Origin: an uncultured Lentisphaeria bacterium
GTDB taxonomy: Bacteria > Verrucomicrobiota > Lentisphaeria > JABSQK01 > CAJWLW01
Assembly: GCA_913042885.1 (NCBI GenBank)
Contig: CAJWLW010000013.1
Span: forward strand, 1-37,705
Reading direction: 5' to 3'
Length of the DNA: 37,705 bases
Shown here: positions 7,442 through 16,288 of the stretch, piece by piece
How the letters are laid out: every line of letters begins with the position of its first letter
How positions within the stretch are numbered: the stretch's first letter is position 1
Translations under genes and position numbers: made by a program
The notes under the pieces: model-generated
Told to the model about the DNA's origin: nothing
Database searches by the model: none
The model's input: the letters and a program-made list of their open reading frames with translations, nothing else

Positions 7442-10400
7442 CTACGGCACGCTGCCTTTGTCGACGTTTTCGAGAAATGACTTTAAGCCCTCCTGCCAAT
7501 CGCCTGGTGCCTCCGACGTGAGCAGCCGTCGGATTTCATCCGCAACAGGTTGTGCCTTGGCACCCAATTGATCGAGCCTCGTGACGACCTGCTTTTTCGT
7601 TGCAGCATCCACGTTCGCGTCTTCGAGCAAATCGATCAGTTTGCGGAAGTCGGAAATGTCACCCCGGATACAACACAGGGCATACAAAGCCGATTGGTCC
7701 GCCCCGGTCTGCTTCGCGGCGTGTTGTTCCAGCGTTGCAATGGCGGCGGCGGCAGCTGGCCCGATCGCGGCCAGTGCCTCGATACATCGGGTTTCCTGCG
7801 ATTGTCCGGAAAGCATTTCGATGAGCTTTGGCACCGCCGGCGCAGCATCCGGCCCCAGTGCGGTGATGACGCGCAGTGCACCTATCTGACGACCCGGATC
7901 AGCATGGCCGAGCATCTCAATCGCCGGCTGCAGCGCCGGTCTGGCGAAGGAGCCGAAAGCAGCCATGACCTCCGCGGCCTCATGGGCGATTGTTGGGAAT
8001 TCATCCAGAAAAGCAATGACCAGCGATTCGCTTACCACAGCGGCATGGGCAGAAGGCGATCGCTTGCCGCCGATCTCCCGTTTGTCCAGCGGACAACCGA
8101 TCTCTGCCAGGGTCAGCATAGCGCCGACACGGATGTAGAAATCTGGATGTCCCAGCAACTTCGTGAGCTCAGGCAGGGCAAGCACCGCCTCCGGCCCAAT
8201 GGCTTCCAGGGCACGCAGTGCCGGCACCCGTACGCCGGGATCCTCAAGCAGCGAGGCCAGTGCTTCCGCCGCCGGTGCCGCTGCTTTCCCCATCTCAAAA
8301 AGTGCCCAGGCCGCAGCACGACGCTGTGAGACGTTGGGCTTTTTCAGTCCAACGATACACGCTGCCACTGATTTGCCCCGGTAGGCCGCCGCCTCGTCCC
8401 TGGCGCCGGTGATCGGCGAAAGCATCAGATCTTCGTTTGCAACAGGACCCAATTGCTCTATAAAGGCCGCCGCCTGATCGCGAATCTGGTCATATTCTGT
8501 CAGTGCCAGTGGTTTGCCGGCCTCCGAAACGTAGGGCGCCGTACCAATAATGCGGGGTCTCAAAGCCTCCAGCCATTTCGCGGCCTCACGGGCTGCCGGG
8601 TTGTCGGGATGTGCCGCCACTGAGTCCTCGAGCATCTGCAGATAGCGGTAGTCGTCAATGCCTTCGCGGCGCGCTTCGAGCGCCGTCAGGGGCATGGGTT
8701 CGTGGCTGTCTGGTGGAAACCAGGCATGGCGATGGTGGTTGTGGTGATACGCCCAGACCCAGTTACCCCCGAGCCCGAGCGCCCATGTGTAGAATCCGGC
8801 ATAGTAGCGCTGGCGCAAAGGATCCATGTCCTTGCGCCACATGCGGTAGGTGTAGGTCCAAATCTCCGTTCCGCGGCGCTGCGACTCCGCCATCAACTCC
8901 GGCGAGATCAATCCATCATGAACGGTCATGACATCGGTGAGATATCCATACCCGTATGCCGCAGAAGCGCCCACATCGATCGTCGATCGGGTCGAAATAT
9001 CGCGTACCTTCGTCAACATTGCCGTTACCCGATTATCCTGTTGCGGGTATTTGGGTTCGTCGAATACGAAGGTCAACATCTCCGGCCAGCCCCGGTCCCG
9101 ACACGCCTGGCGCAGCCAATCGACTGCAGCGGCCAGTTTTTCACCTTTGAGGTCTCCGGGGATACCGCCGATGATGAGGCTCGGGATGTTTGGATCGAGG
9201 AGGCCGGCCTGGTGGGCCAGAGGAATCAGCTTGTCAAGCGAATGGCTATTCTCGGGCGGCAATACTCCGAAGTCCCCCCCGGGATAGAATATGGAGGAGT
9301 TGTGGCCGTGTGCCGCCATGTCTTGGTAGATCGCCAACACGGTATCCCGCGGTGTTGCCAGGCCACCCAGACGTTTGGGCAGCATGTCTTCCCGAAACCA
9401 TATGCCGAAGGCAGCCCTGGGCGGCTGCAATTCAAAGGGCCGGACTGTCACGTTGAGATCCAGCACCGTCTCGGGCCGGCCGGCAGGCTTTATCCGGATC
9501 TTTCCCTGATGAACGCCTGGTTCCGTCTCTTTGTCTGCGTGGAATGTCAACCAGAAGTTGACGCTGTCGCCACTGTCCAGCGCCTCATAAACATTGCCAC
9601 GCTGCAAATGTACGGAGCTCCCGATCCAGCGCACGACCTCGTCGTGATCGGGCGGCACAGACAGCACCGCCAATTTCTCTTTGTCCGCCGCACTGATACG
9701 GTGGTACGTGGTCACCGTCAGGTCGGACTCGACCGTCACCTCAATATCCTTGATGCCGGCTGCCAGAGCGTGCACACCAAGCTGAATTGATTCGTACTCC
9801 TCCTGGGCCAGGACGCATGAAATTGTGTCGACAATGCGCTCAGGCTCCGGTACATGGCGCGGCTGCAGGGTCACCATGGGACTGTGTTCGAAGACGACAT
9901 AGCCCATGCGTCGTCGGCTAATTTTAGAACTGTGAAAAGCATTGGGTGTGTCTTTGACGATCTCGACTGTCCGGTCTACTTCGGATGTCTGCACTTGCTC
10001 CGTGCCGTCTGGCCAGATCACCTGGAGCTCGACGGCAGCGCTGTGGTCGCGCAGCCCGAAATGCAGCGTCAGGTCGTTCTGATTGCCTTCGCCGGTGCCG
10101 CCTTCGACCTGGCGCGTCAGGATCCAGCGACTGTGGTTCGGGCGTATGCGGACCTCCGCACCGATCGCATACGCATTGATCCCCTCCCCTTTCAAGCGAA
10201 CCTTGATCCAGTGATGGCGCTCGGCTTCCGGGGTGTCCTCATTCATGCGATTCCGAAAAATCAGGCCGCCGGTCGCCAGGTCGAGATCGCCGTCGTTGTC
10301 GAAATCCGCCCAGGCCGCCTGGTATGAGCCGGAATGGGCGGTGCCCGTGGCGTCCGTGACGTCTGCCATCGTCCAGGTGTCCGCCTGCAGCCCGACTACG

Positions 10401-11440
10401 TCCTCACCCGGGTGAATATTCAAGGCCGCAGAGGTGTTCTGAAACAGCGAACTGCGATCACCGCCATAGAGGGTTGTCAGGTAGAGGTCGAGGAAGCCGT
10501 TGTTATCAAAGTCGCCGAACGCCGGTGTGCCATAAGATTCCTGCCAGCGTAAGATCTCACCCGGATGCGCCTGAAAGTTCCGCCCATCGACAGTTGCCAC
10601 GTTGCGATAGAACTTGCACCGGTCCTGATAGGCGGGCGGATGACTGAAGTTGCCGACGAACAGGTCGATGTGTCCATCGTTGTCGAAGTCGCACCATGCC
10701 GAGCCGACAGTATGCCCCCAGGCGCCTTGGTCCCCGTCGCCGGCAACGCTGCTGACGTCCATAGCGACATCGGTGAACGTGAAGTCGCCGTCATTGCGAA
10801 ACAGCCAGTTCGGCTGCAGCCGATAGTTCGACACGTAGATGTCCAGATCGCCGTCCTCATCGTAGTCGGCACAAGTCACGCCGCGAGCCCGGCGTATCGA
10901 CGGGGTCTGCCAGATGTTGGTGAACGATTTGCCGGCGTTGTTCCTGAAGATTACATCATGCCATTCTCCCCCGGTATCCCAGTTCTCGTATCCGGTGATG
11001 TACAGATCGAGATAACCGTCGCCATTGAAATCGCCCCACGCAGCACCACGGCAGATCCCTATCGGTCGCTCGTCGAGGATGCCGCTCACGTCGATGAACT
11101 TGTCGTCGCCGTCGTTCCGCGCCAGCGTTCCTTCCGAGTACATGTACAAGTCCAGGTCGCCGTCGTTGTCGAAATCGCCCCAGATTCCCGAACCTTCGAA
11201 CGGTCCATCGACTTTGCTGAACGTACCTTCGTTGTTGCGCCACAGGCTGTCGCTGTAGATATCGACCCAGCCGTCATTGTTGTAATCGCCCCAGGCAACT
11301 TCGGTACAGCAGAAACCGTTGACACCGACGTCATTAGCGACTTCTTCGAACTGGACACCCGTTACAGCAGTCGCCAGTGCGAACACTGCAAATGTGCCAA
11401 TCACGACGTGATTCAAACAACTGGTATATCTTCGTATCAT
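7442..11440 (-). CDS. Secreted FG-GAP/ASPIC/DUF4091-like/HEAT-repeat fusion protein
   Basis: This 1332-residue protein begins with a hydrophobic segment after MIRRYTS, probably a signal peptide, so it is likely exported. Residues about 35-425 carry repeated D-x-D-N/G-D-G-x-x-D-L-Y calcium loops of an FG-GAP/VCBS propeller. Residues about 425-500 form an ASPIC/UnbV domain with TGEGNQNDLTLHFGL. Residues about 510-960 include FVFDEPKY near 790 and EARREGIDDYRYLQ near 920, like the C-terminal part of DUF4091 proteins, which resemble glycoside hydrolases. Residues about 1010-1332 are Ala-rich helical repeats of HEAT type. The FG-GAP half is collinear with the lipoprotein at 20353-21837. Binding to extracellular carbohydrate or protein is plausible; the substrate is unknown. 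It is transcribed divergently from the kinase/receiver pair. Confidence 0.8.
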   Translation of the reverse strand: MIRRYTSCLNHVVIGTFAVFALATAVTGVQFEEVANDVGVNGFCCTEVAWGDYNNDGWVDIYSDSLWRNNEGTFSKVDGPFEGSGIWGDFDNDGDLDLYMYSEGTLARNDGDDKFIDVSGILDERPIGICRGAAWGDFNGDGYLDLYITGYENWDTGGEWHDVIFRNNAGKSFTNIWQTPSIRRARGVTCADYDEDGDLDIYVSNYRLQPNWLFRNDGDFTFTDVAMDVSSVAGDGDQGAWGHTVGSAWCDFDNDGHIDLFVGNFSHPPAYQDRCKFYRNVATVDGRNFQAHPGEILRWQESYGTPAFGDFDNNGFLDLYLTTLYGGDRSSLFQNTSAALNIHPGEDVVGLQADTWTMADVTDATGTAHSGSYQAAWADFDNDGDLDLATGGLIFRNRMNEDTPEAERHHWIKVRLKGEGINAYAIGAEVRIRPNHSRWILTRQVEGGTGEGNQNDLTLHFGLRDHSAAVELQVIWPDGTEQVQTSEVDRTVEIVKDTPNAFHSSKISRRRMGYVVFEHSPMVTLQPRHVPEPERIVDTISCVLAQEEYESIQLGVHALAAGIKDIEVTVESDLTVTTYHRISAADKEKLAVLSVPPDHDEVVRWIGSSVHLQRGNVYEALDSGDSVNFWLTFHADKETEPGVHQGKIRIKPAGRPETVLDLNVTVRPFELQPPRAAFGIWFREDMLPKRLGGLATPRDTVLAIYQDMAAHGHNSSIFYPGGDFGVLPPENSHSLDKLIPLAHQAGLLDPNIPSLIIGGIPGDLKGEKLAAAVDWLRQACRDRGWPEMLTFVFDEPKYPQQDNRVTAMLTKVRDISTRSTIDVGASAAYGYGYLTDVMTVHDGLISPELMAESQRRGTEIWTYTYRMWRKDMDPLRQRYYAGFYTWALGLGGNWVWAYHHNHHRHAWFPPDSHEPMPLTALEARREGIDDYRYLQMLEDSVAAHPDNPAAREAAKWLEALRPRIIGTAPYVSEAGKPLALTEYDQIRDQAAAFIEQLGPVANEDLMLSPITGARDEAAAYRGKSVAACIVGLKKPNVSQRRAAAWALFEMGKAAAPAAEALASLLEDPGVRVPALRALEAIGPEAVLALPELTKLLGHPDFYIRVGAMLTLAEIGCPLDKREIGGKRSPSAHAAVVSESLVIAFLDEFPTIAHEAAEVMAAFGSFARPALQPAIEMLGHADPGRQIGALRVITALGPDAAPAVPKLIEMLSGQSQETRCIEALAAIGPAAAAAIATLEQHAAKQTGADQSALYALCCIRGDISDFRKLIDLLEDANVDAATKKQVVTRLDQLGAKAQPVADEIRRLLTSEAPGDWQEGLKSFLENVDKGSVP

Positions 11441-11470
11441 TTCCCGTCGTTCCCGAGTTGCCGATGAAGC

Positions 11471-11546
11471 GTATCATGCCCTGGGCCACAATTCTGATAC
11501 ACCTTAATCCAAAGTCCCCTGAATGACAGACTCACGGGGATTAAGG
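11471..11546. promoter_or_regulatory. Two consecutive perfect inverted repeats in a divergent intergenic region
   Basis: GTATCA (11471-11476) pairs with TGATAC (11495-11500), with a GCCCTGGGC palindrome inside. Immediately after, CCTTAATCC (11502-11510) pairs with GGATTAAGG (11538-11546), and CCCC/GGGG can pair inside the second element. They lie between the start of the FG-GAP fusion gene (11440, minus) and the kinase gene (11677, plus). The position suits a regulator-binding region or a terminator shielding the two genes. Only the symmetry is seen; the function is inferred. Confidence 0.4.
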
Positions 11547-11676
11547 CCGGCGGGCATCAGGCTGCAATTAAAGGTTGGGATGCAATAGACAGCAGCTGTG
11601 GAACGGCGTACATTGCCCGAAATCCGGCAACCAGCCAACCTAACTTCCAGGACCACTCACACACCAAAAGGAGACC

Positions 11677-12903
11677 ATGGACCAGTCCAAACAGAACATT
11701 CAGGAAGTCATCCAGAACAGCCTGCAATCATCGCCGGAAGAGATGCTGGAACAGTGTCTGAATATTCTCATCGAGGTATCCGGGGCGACCGGCGGCTCGA
11801 TTCTGGGCGAAGAAGGACCGGCGCTCAAGTTTCTTTTTTCCGATGTCGAATCCCTGATTGGTATGTCGGTGCCCTGGGACAGTCTCGCCGGCAGTTCAGT
11901 AAGCCAGGGCCTGGTGATTTACACGTATGCGCCGAAGGATGATCGTCATTTCGACGGTATCGACGCCGATCTCGCAGGGCAAACGAATTATATGCTGAGC
12001 CTGCCAATCCCCTCTATTCACCGCAGCAGCGACAAGGAACAGCAGCAGACCCAGAACGCCGGGGCCCTGCAGTTGCTGTTTGACCACGACATTTTTCCGG
12101 AGTTCGACGTTTCCAACGGTGCCCGTGAATTTACGATAGATGAACTGAACACCCTCAACGACTGCGCCACGGGGTTTCAGGAAGTCACGATGATCCTGCC
12201 GAACATCGCGTTCGGCCTCGAAGTGATGCGGTTGCGACAAACCTCGTACCAGGCGATTCACGAACTCAAGAACAAGTTGATCGGCGCCACCTCCTGGATC
12301 AACTGCCTGAAGGAGGACCTGGAGGACATCTCACCCGAGGCCCTCGAAAACGAGAGTATCCAGGAAGATCTGCAACTGGCCGAAAGCGCTGTCACCGCCG
12401 GTTCGGCGCTGGCAGTGAGTTATCTGCAGTTTACCAAGATCTACAACCCGGTCTTTGAAGACGCCAATCTAAACGACGTGCTCAAGGAAGCCGCGGCCAA
12501 CATCAAGGCCTTTGCAACGCAGAACGGCGGTAAGCAACTCGCCGTGAATTCCGACTTCGACGACGCCATCCCGACCCGCCAACTCGATGGCGCGCAGTTG
12601 ACCATGGCCTTCTTCAACATCGGCAAGAACGCCGCCGAAGCCTTGATCGAACACGGCGTTGAAAATCCGGAAATCTCGATAACGTCGACATTCCATGACG
12701 ACCAGATTACGGTCGTCATGTCCGACAACGGCAAGGGGATGCCGAAAGAAATCGCCGACAACCTCTTTGTCGCATTCAAGACCAAGAAGCAGGGCGGCAC
12801 CGGACTCGGTCTAACGATCACCAAGAAGATCATCGACGTCCACAACGGCCGCATCAAATGCGAAACCGGCTCAAACGGCACGTCGTTCACTATTTTACTG
12901 TAA
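11677..12903 (+). CDS. Soluble sensor histidine kinase
   Basis: This 408-residue protein has no transmembrane segment. Residues 20-180 form a sensor region that resembles a GAF-like fold in layout, but I cannot name its ligand. The phospho-accepting His is H195 in the motif QAIHELKNKL. The ATPase domain shows an N-box (NIGKNAAEAL, 314-323), a G1 box (DNGKGMP, 350-356), an F-box region (AFKTKK) and a G2 box (GGTGLGLT, 373-380). AAAAGGAG lies six bases before ATG 11677, a strong ribosome-binding site. The receiver gene follows after 50 bases and is very likely its partner. A cytoplasmic kinase suits sensing of an internal signal. It autophosphorylates on the His and passes phosphate to an Asp in the partner. 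Confidence 0.9.
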   Translation: MDQSKQNIQEVIQNSLQSSPEEMLEQCLNILIEVSGATGGSILGEEGPALKFLFSDVESLIGMSVPWDSLAGSSVSQGLVIYTYAPKDDRHFDGIDADLAGQTNYMLSLPIPSIHRSSDKEQQQTQNAGALQLLFDHDIFPEFDVSNGAREFTIDELNTLNDCATGFQEVTMILPNIAFGLEVMRLRQTSYQAIHELKNKLIGATSWINCLKEDLEDISPEALENESIQEDLQLAESAVTAGSALAVSYLQFTKIYNPVFEDANLNDVLKEAAANIKAFATQNGGKQLAVNSDFDDAIPTRQLDGAQLTMAFFNIGKNAAEALIEHGVENPEISITSTFHDDQITVVMSDNGKGMPKEIADNLFVAFKTKKQGGTGLGLTITKKIIDVHNGRIKCETGSNGTSFTILL

Positions 12904-12953
12904 ACACCAATCGGATGACCAGCGATGGCGTCCGCAGGATACGGAGACATAAA

Positions 12954-13526
12954 ATGGCCGAGCATCCCGACCAGAAAACGCATTACCAAAGCACAGACAA
13001 AGCCAGCCAGTCGAATCAGGCTGAATACGAAAACATGATCGACTCCATCAACCAGGCAATGGACCCGAACAGCAATACCGTGCTGGTTGTTGATGACGAG
13101 ATGCCAATTCGAAAATTCGTTGCCCGGCAGATTCGCAAGAGTTCGAACGGCGTGGTTATCTTCGAAGCGGAAAACGGTCAGGATGCACTTGAAAAACTCG
13201 AGATCATACGAGAAAAATACCATAATGACCCGGTACTGATCATCACTGACCTCAACATGCCGGTCATGGACGGCTGGGAGCTCATCGATGAGCTTAAGAA
13301 GGACTACGAATCACGTGGCGAAACATCGGGTATCCCCATCGTCGTGCTCTCCTCAACGAGTGGGGAGAAAGGCATTGTGTTCAAGAAATCCGCGCACAGC
13401 GGCAAGTCGAAGTACGACCCGATTGTCAGTATTGCGAAGGAAACCTGCATGGAGGCCGGCAAGTTCGACGCAAAAGGCGAGAAAGGTTTGACTCGTTGGC
13501 TCAAGCATCTGATGAAGAATGCTTGA
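12954..13526 (+). CDS. Stand-alone response regulator receiver protein
   Basis: This 190-residue receiver protein has no output domain. The acidic pair D47-D48 sits in VLVVDDEMPIR, the phospho-acceptor is D99 in IITDLNMPVMDGW, and the switch Ser/Thr is in VVLSSTS at 130-136. A Lys near 174 (FDAKGEK) occupies the conserved Lys position. The stretch between the switch residue and that Lys is about 38 residues, longer than the usual 20 or so. The first 40 residues are hydrophilic and polar. ATG 12954 follows GGAG by seven bases; a longer frame from 12858 is an out-of-register overlap with the kinase. With no DNA-binding domain, it probably signals by protein contact or relay. Confidence 0.9.
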   Translation: MAEHPDQKTHYQSTDKASQSNQAEYENMIDSINQAMDPNSNTVLVVDDEMPIRKFVARQIRKSSNGVVIFEAENGQDALEKLEIIREKYHNDPVLIITDLNMPVMDGWELIDELKKDYESRGETSGIPIVVLSSTSGEKGIVFKKSAHSGKSKYDPIVSIAKETCMEAGKFDAKGEKGLTRWLKHLMKNA

Positions 13527-13553
13527 GTGTGTTACGGCATACGAAGACCGTAG

Positions 13554-14972
13554 TCAGTTCGAGCATTCACCTTTGCCGAACACCGTAAAATCGACGACAC
13601 CCGCGCCAAGGTCATCCGGCCATCCGACAACGACCAGGCGCATGAACGTCGCCGGACGCGGCGCGAACGTGATATAGTCGATCAACATGTCGACGTCGTT
13701 GTCCGACTTGTCCACTGCGATGTCCCAGACATCGTCCGCGTCGACCTTGGTCTCGACACGATAGCGATACGGACCGGGAACGATGCCCGCCCGATAATCG
13801 AGATTCGGTTCGGCCCAGATCAAACGTACGGCCGAAACCGTGAATAAGCCGCGGCTGTCGACAGACAACCATGGCTCGGTGTCGTCGTTCGCCGCCTGCC
13901 ACCAGGTGCGCATGGAACCGTCGATCGCATACGAACACTCGCGGCCCGGTGCACTGCTCGAATTGCTCGCCAGTTTATTCAGGTTCACCGGCAACAGTCC
14001 GGCATCGTTGCCCTGCTCCGGATGCGCATGTTCGCCGGGTGCAAGCTGCGGTACTTCGGTAGCGGTTGCAAACAAATTACCGTCGTCATCGAAACCGGCT
14101 GCATCAAAGCCGATGCGTCGTTCGAAGATGTGATTGTAACAGCGCGTGCACGTGTAGAAAACCCACAGCGTGTCACTCGGACCACGCACAAAGCTGCCAT
14201 GCCCGGGACCGCGTACCAGTCCCGACGTCTTGCGGAGGATCGGATTGCGCGGCTGGTAGGTGTACGGTCCCAGGGCCGACTGCGAGACGTAGGTTCCCAT
14301 CGCATATGTACTGAGACTGGTGCCCGGCGCCGTGTAGGTGAGGTAATAAGCATCACCGTTCTTGAACAGCCACGAACCTTCGACATAACTGACTGCCGGA
14401 TTCTCGTTGAACTCACCATAGCGCTCCCAGACATGGTCCGGGTTATAGGCGAACATGATTGCCGGCTCGGTGATCGTCTGGTTCAGTTGATCCGGGTCGA
14501 GCTGAGCACCGTAGATGCCAGGCGCCCCCAGGCCCCAATATATGTACACACGACCGTCGTCATCGGAGAAGCACATCGGATCCTGGTAATGCGGCAACGG
14601 CTCTCCAGCCGGAGTCAGCAGTGGCCCGACTTCCTCCCAGGGGCCCAGGGGGCTGTCACTGCGGAAAAGCGGCGCCTCGCTGGCGGTGAGATAGAAAGCG
14701 CCGCCGTGCGCCATGATCGTCGGGGCATAGCCGATGTCGTACACGTTCATCGGGCAATACTCCCACGACACGAAATCGCTGCTCTGCCAGGCCATGCCGC
14801 AGGAAGCGTACAGATACCATTTGCCGTCGTGCCAGAGGACGCTCGGGTCGGCGGCCTCGCGGTAGTCCCGGCGTTCGCCGTTATTGACCCAGCCAAACGC
14901 GATGTCGTCCGGAATACTGAAGCGCCCGCGCGGGTAGTTCGGAAGTGGAATGGGATTGCAAAAAGTGGTCAT
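13554..14972 (-). CDS. GH43-like glycosidase with C-terminal discoidin-type domain
   Basis: This 472-residue protein starts with the five-bladed propeller layout of clan GH-F. D42 in ADPSVLW is the likely general base, D131 in YQDPMCF the likely pKa modulator, and E188 in YVEGSWLF the likely general acid, matching GH43 spacing. Residues from about 335 on (YAIDGSMRTWWQA, PWLSVDSRG) resemble an F5/8-type discoidin domain used for sugar binding. GH43 enzymes release arabinose or xylose from plant or algal polysaccharides. No signal peptide is visible, so it probably acts on imported oligosaccharides. It converges with the receiver gene, and only 27 bases separate the two stops. Confidence 0.85.
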   Translation of the reverse strand: MTTFCNPIPLPNYPRGRFSIPDDIAFGWVNNGERRDYREAADPSVLWHDGKWYLYASCGMAWQSSDFVSWEYCPMNVYDIGYAPTIMAHGGAFYLTASEAPLFRSDSPLGPWEEVGPLLTPAGEPLPHYQDPMCFSDDDGRVYIYWGLGAPGIYGAQLDPDQLNQTITEPAIMFAYNPDHVWERYGEFNENPAVSYVEGSWLFKNGDAYYLTYTAPGTSLSTYAMGTYVSQSALGPYTYQPRNPILRKTSGLVRGPGHGSFVRGPSDTLWVFYTCTRCYNHIFERRIGFDAAGFDDDGNLFATATEVPQLAPGEHAHPEQGNDAGLLPVNLNKLASNSSSAPGRECSYAIDGSMRTWWQAANDDTEPWLSVDSRGLFTVSAVRLIWAEPNLDYRAGIVPGPYRYRVETKVDADDVWDIAVDKSDNDVDMLIDYITFAPRPATFMRLVVVGWPDDLGAGVVDFTVFGKGECSN

Positions 14973-15292
14973 ACGGCATGTGGGGTTGCAGGGAACTTAA
15001 CTCGCAATCATGTACACTGCATGGTCTGGTCGATTGCAGTTCAAAACTGGTGCTGTGGTGTCTTTCTGTCTACGCTTGGAAATTGGCCCAGTAAAACGGT
15101 CACCCTTCGCATCGAGACTATGATCGCCCCCCCGCCTTGATGGCGAGCTGCGAAGGTTCCCCGATCTGTCACAGCAGCTTGCGACAAGCAGTGCTACTGG
15201 TACAGTAGCTATCCCGGCCTGTGTCCGACAGCAGCGATGCCTCGCAATGCTCGCTAAACACCTGCGATTTCAAAAAACGCAGCCGGACATAA
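14973..15292. other. 320-base intergenic gap between the GH43 and PhyH genes
   Basis: No gene is supported here. The gap holds a perfect 7-base inverted repeat (15193-15209, listed separately), a C7 run near 15127, and no convincing -35/-10 pair or U-rich hairpin. Both flanking genes start facing away from the gap, so promoters for both must lie within it. Confidence 0.6.
15193..15209. promoter_or_regulatory. Perfect palindromic operator-like repeat upstream of a PhyH gene
   Basis: GCTACTG (15193-15199) and CAGTAGC (15203-15209) are exact inverted arms around GTA, giving a 17-base dyad 84 bases before the PhyH start at 15293. It could be a dimeric-regulator operator or a small hairpin. No U-tract follows, so I favour an operator. 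Confidence 0.35.
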
Positions 15293-16189
15293 ATGCCTGA
15301 ACAACACGCGCAATGCCACGAAGTTCGAGAGGCGGTGAAAAAGATGCTTTGGGATTGTCAACAAGGCCCCCCTCCCCTTATCCACCGAGGTGCGGACCTC
15401 GACCCACTGCAGCGCGACCTCCGCTTCGTGCCGGTCGACAACCCGAATCCCCGGGTTTTGTCGCAAAGGCAAATAGTCGACTACAACGAACGCGGCTTCC
15501 TCGCCCCCTTCCGTGTTTTTGATACGGCTGCCGCCAGAGAGAACCGTGAGTTTTTCGATAAACTGCAAGTCAAGGCGGAAGCGATCGACAGGGACCGCTA
15601 TTCGATCATGAGTTACCACCTGTGTTCCGCCCGGTTGTACGATATCTGCATGAACGAACGCATGCTGGATCTGGTCGAAGATCTGGTCGGGCCGAACTTC
15701 GCCCTGTGGACCAGTCACTTCTTCTCGAAATCACCGTACGATGAAAAAAAGGTTCCCTGGCATCAGGACGCATCATATTGGCCGTTCGACAAATCCCGCT
15801 GCGTCACTGCGTGGCTGGCGATCGATGATGCCGATGCCGGAAATGCTGCTATGCAGTTCCTCCCTGGCACCCACAGAATGGGACATCTCGAGTGGAAAAC
15901 CACCCTGGACCCCGCGGCCAATCCACAGGAAATCGTCGATGCAGAGAAACTTGGGCAACCGGTTCTCAATGTCCTGCAGGCGGGCGAAATTTCACTGCAC
16001 GCGGACATGCTGGCGCACGGTTCGGAGCCCAATAATTCGGACCGGCGACGCTGTGGACTGACCTTGCGTTACGCTCCGCTCGATGTACGGGCACTGACCA
16101 ACTGGCACGAGCAGGCCATCATCTGCCGCGGCAGCGACAGCAGCAACCACTGGCCACATCACCCACGGCCGGACGGCGAGTATTGGTAA
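15293..16189 (+). CDS. PhyH-family 2-oxoglutarate/Fe(II) dioxygenase
   Basis: This 298-residue protein has the full iron triad, H157-Q-D159 in PWHQDASYW and distal H242 in SLHADMLAHGSE. FLPGTHRMGHLE lies at 189-200, and Arg residues near 251-253 (RRRCGLTLRY) fit the 2-oxoglutarate site. The first 55 residues are not obviously part of the fold. The conserved part begins near VLSQRQIVDYNERGFLAPF at residue 55, so the true start may be downstream, for example GTG 15428. ATG 15293 is taken as the first start of the open frame, and its ribosome-binding site is weak. Fe(II) hydroxylases and halogenases share this family; the H-x-D here favours a hydroxylase. Substrate unknown. Confidence 0.82.
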   Translation: MPEQHAQCHEVREAVKKMLWDCQQGPPPLIHRGADLDPLQRDLRFVPVDNPNPRVLSQRQIVDYNERGFLAPFRVFDTAAARENREFFDKLQVKAEAIDRDRYSIMSYHLCSARLYDICMNERMLDLVEDLVGPNFALWTSHFFSKSPYDEKKVPWHQDASYWPFDKSRCVTAWLAIDDADAGNAAMQFLPGTHRMGHLEWKTTLDPAANPQEIVDAEKLGQPVLNVLQAGEISLHADMLAHGSEPNNSDRRRCGLTLRYAPLDVRALTNWHEQAIICRGSDSSNHWPHHPRPDGEYW

Positions 16190-16288
16190 AATCGCTGCAG
16201 ACCGGTGTCATTCCTGAATAAACTGTGCAAATTATCCGCAACAAATTGTTGCCAAGGGCATATCAACTCTAATTCGAGGCCAATCTCC

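Noticed and set aside
8702..9790. Plus-strand open frame (362 codons)
   Set aside because: Antisense to the giant fusion gene, no motif, and no ribosome-binding site.
10565..11467. Plus-strand open frame with repeated V-V-x-E-V-A segments
   Set aside because: These repeats are the reverse complement of the FG-GAP calcium loops, so they are a shadow.
13533..13552. TACGG/CCGTA stem between the receiver and GH43 genes
   Set aside because: A five-base stem with a ten-base loop is too weak to call a terminator.
14022..15140. Plus-strand open frame (372 codons)
   Set aside because: Antisense to the GH43-like gene; it extends into the gap with no domain support.
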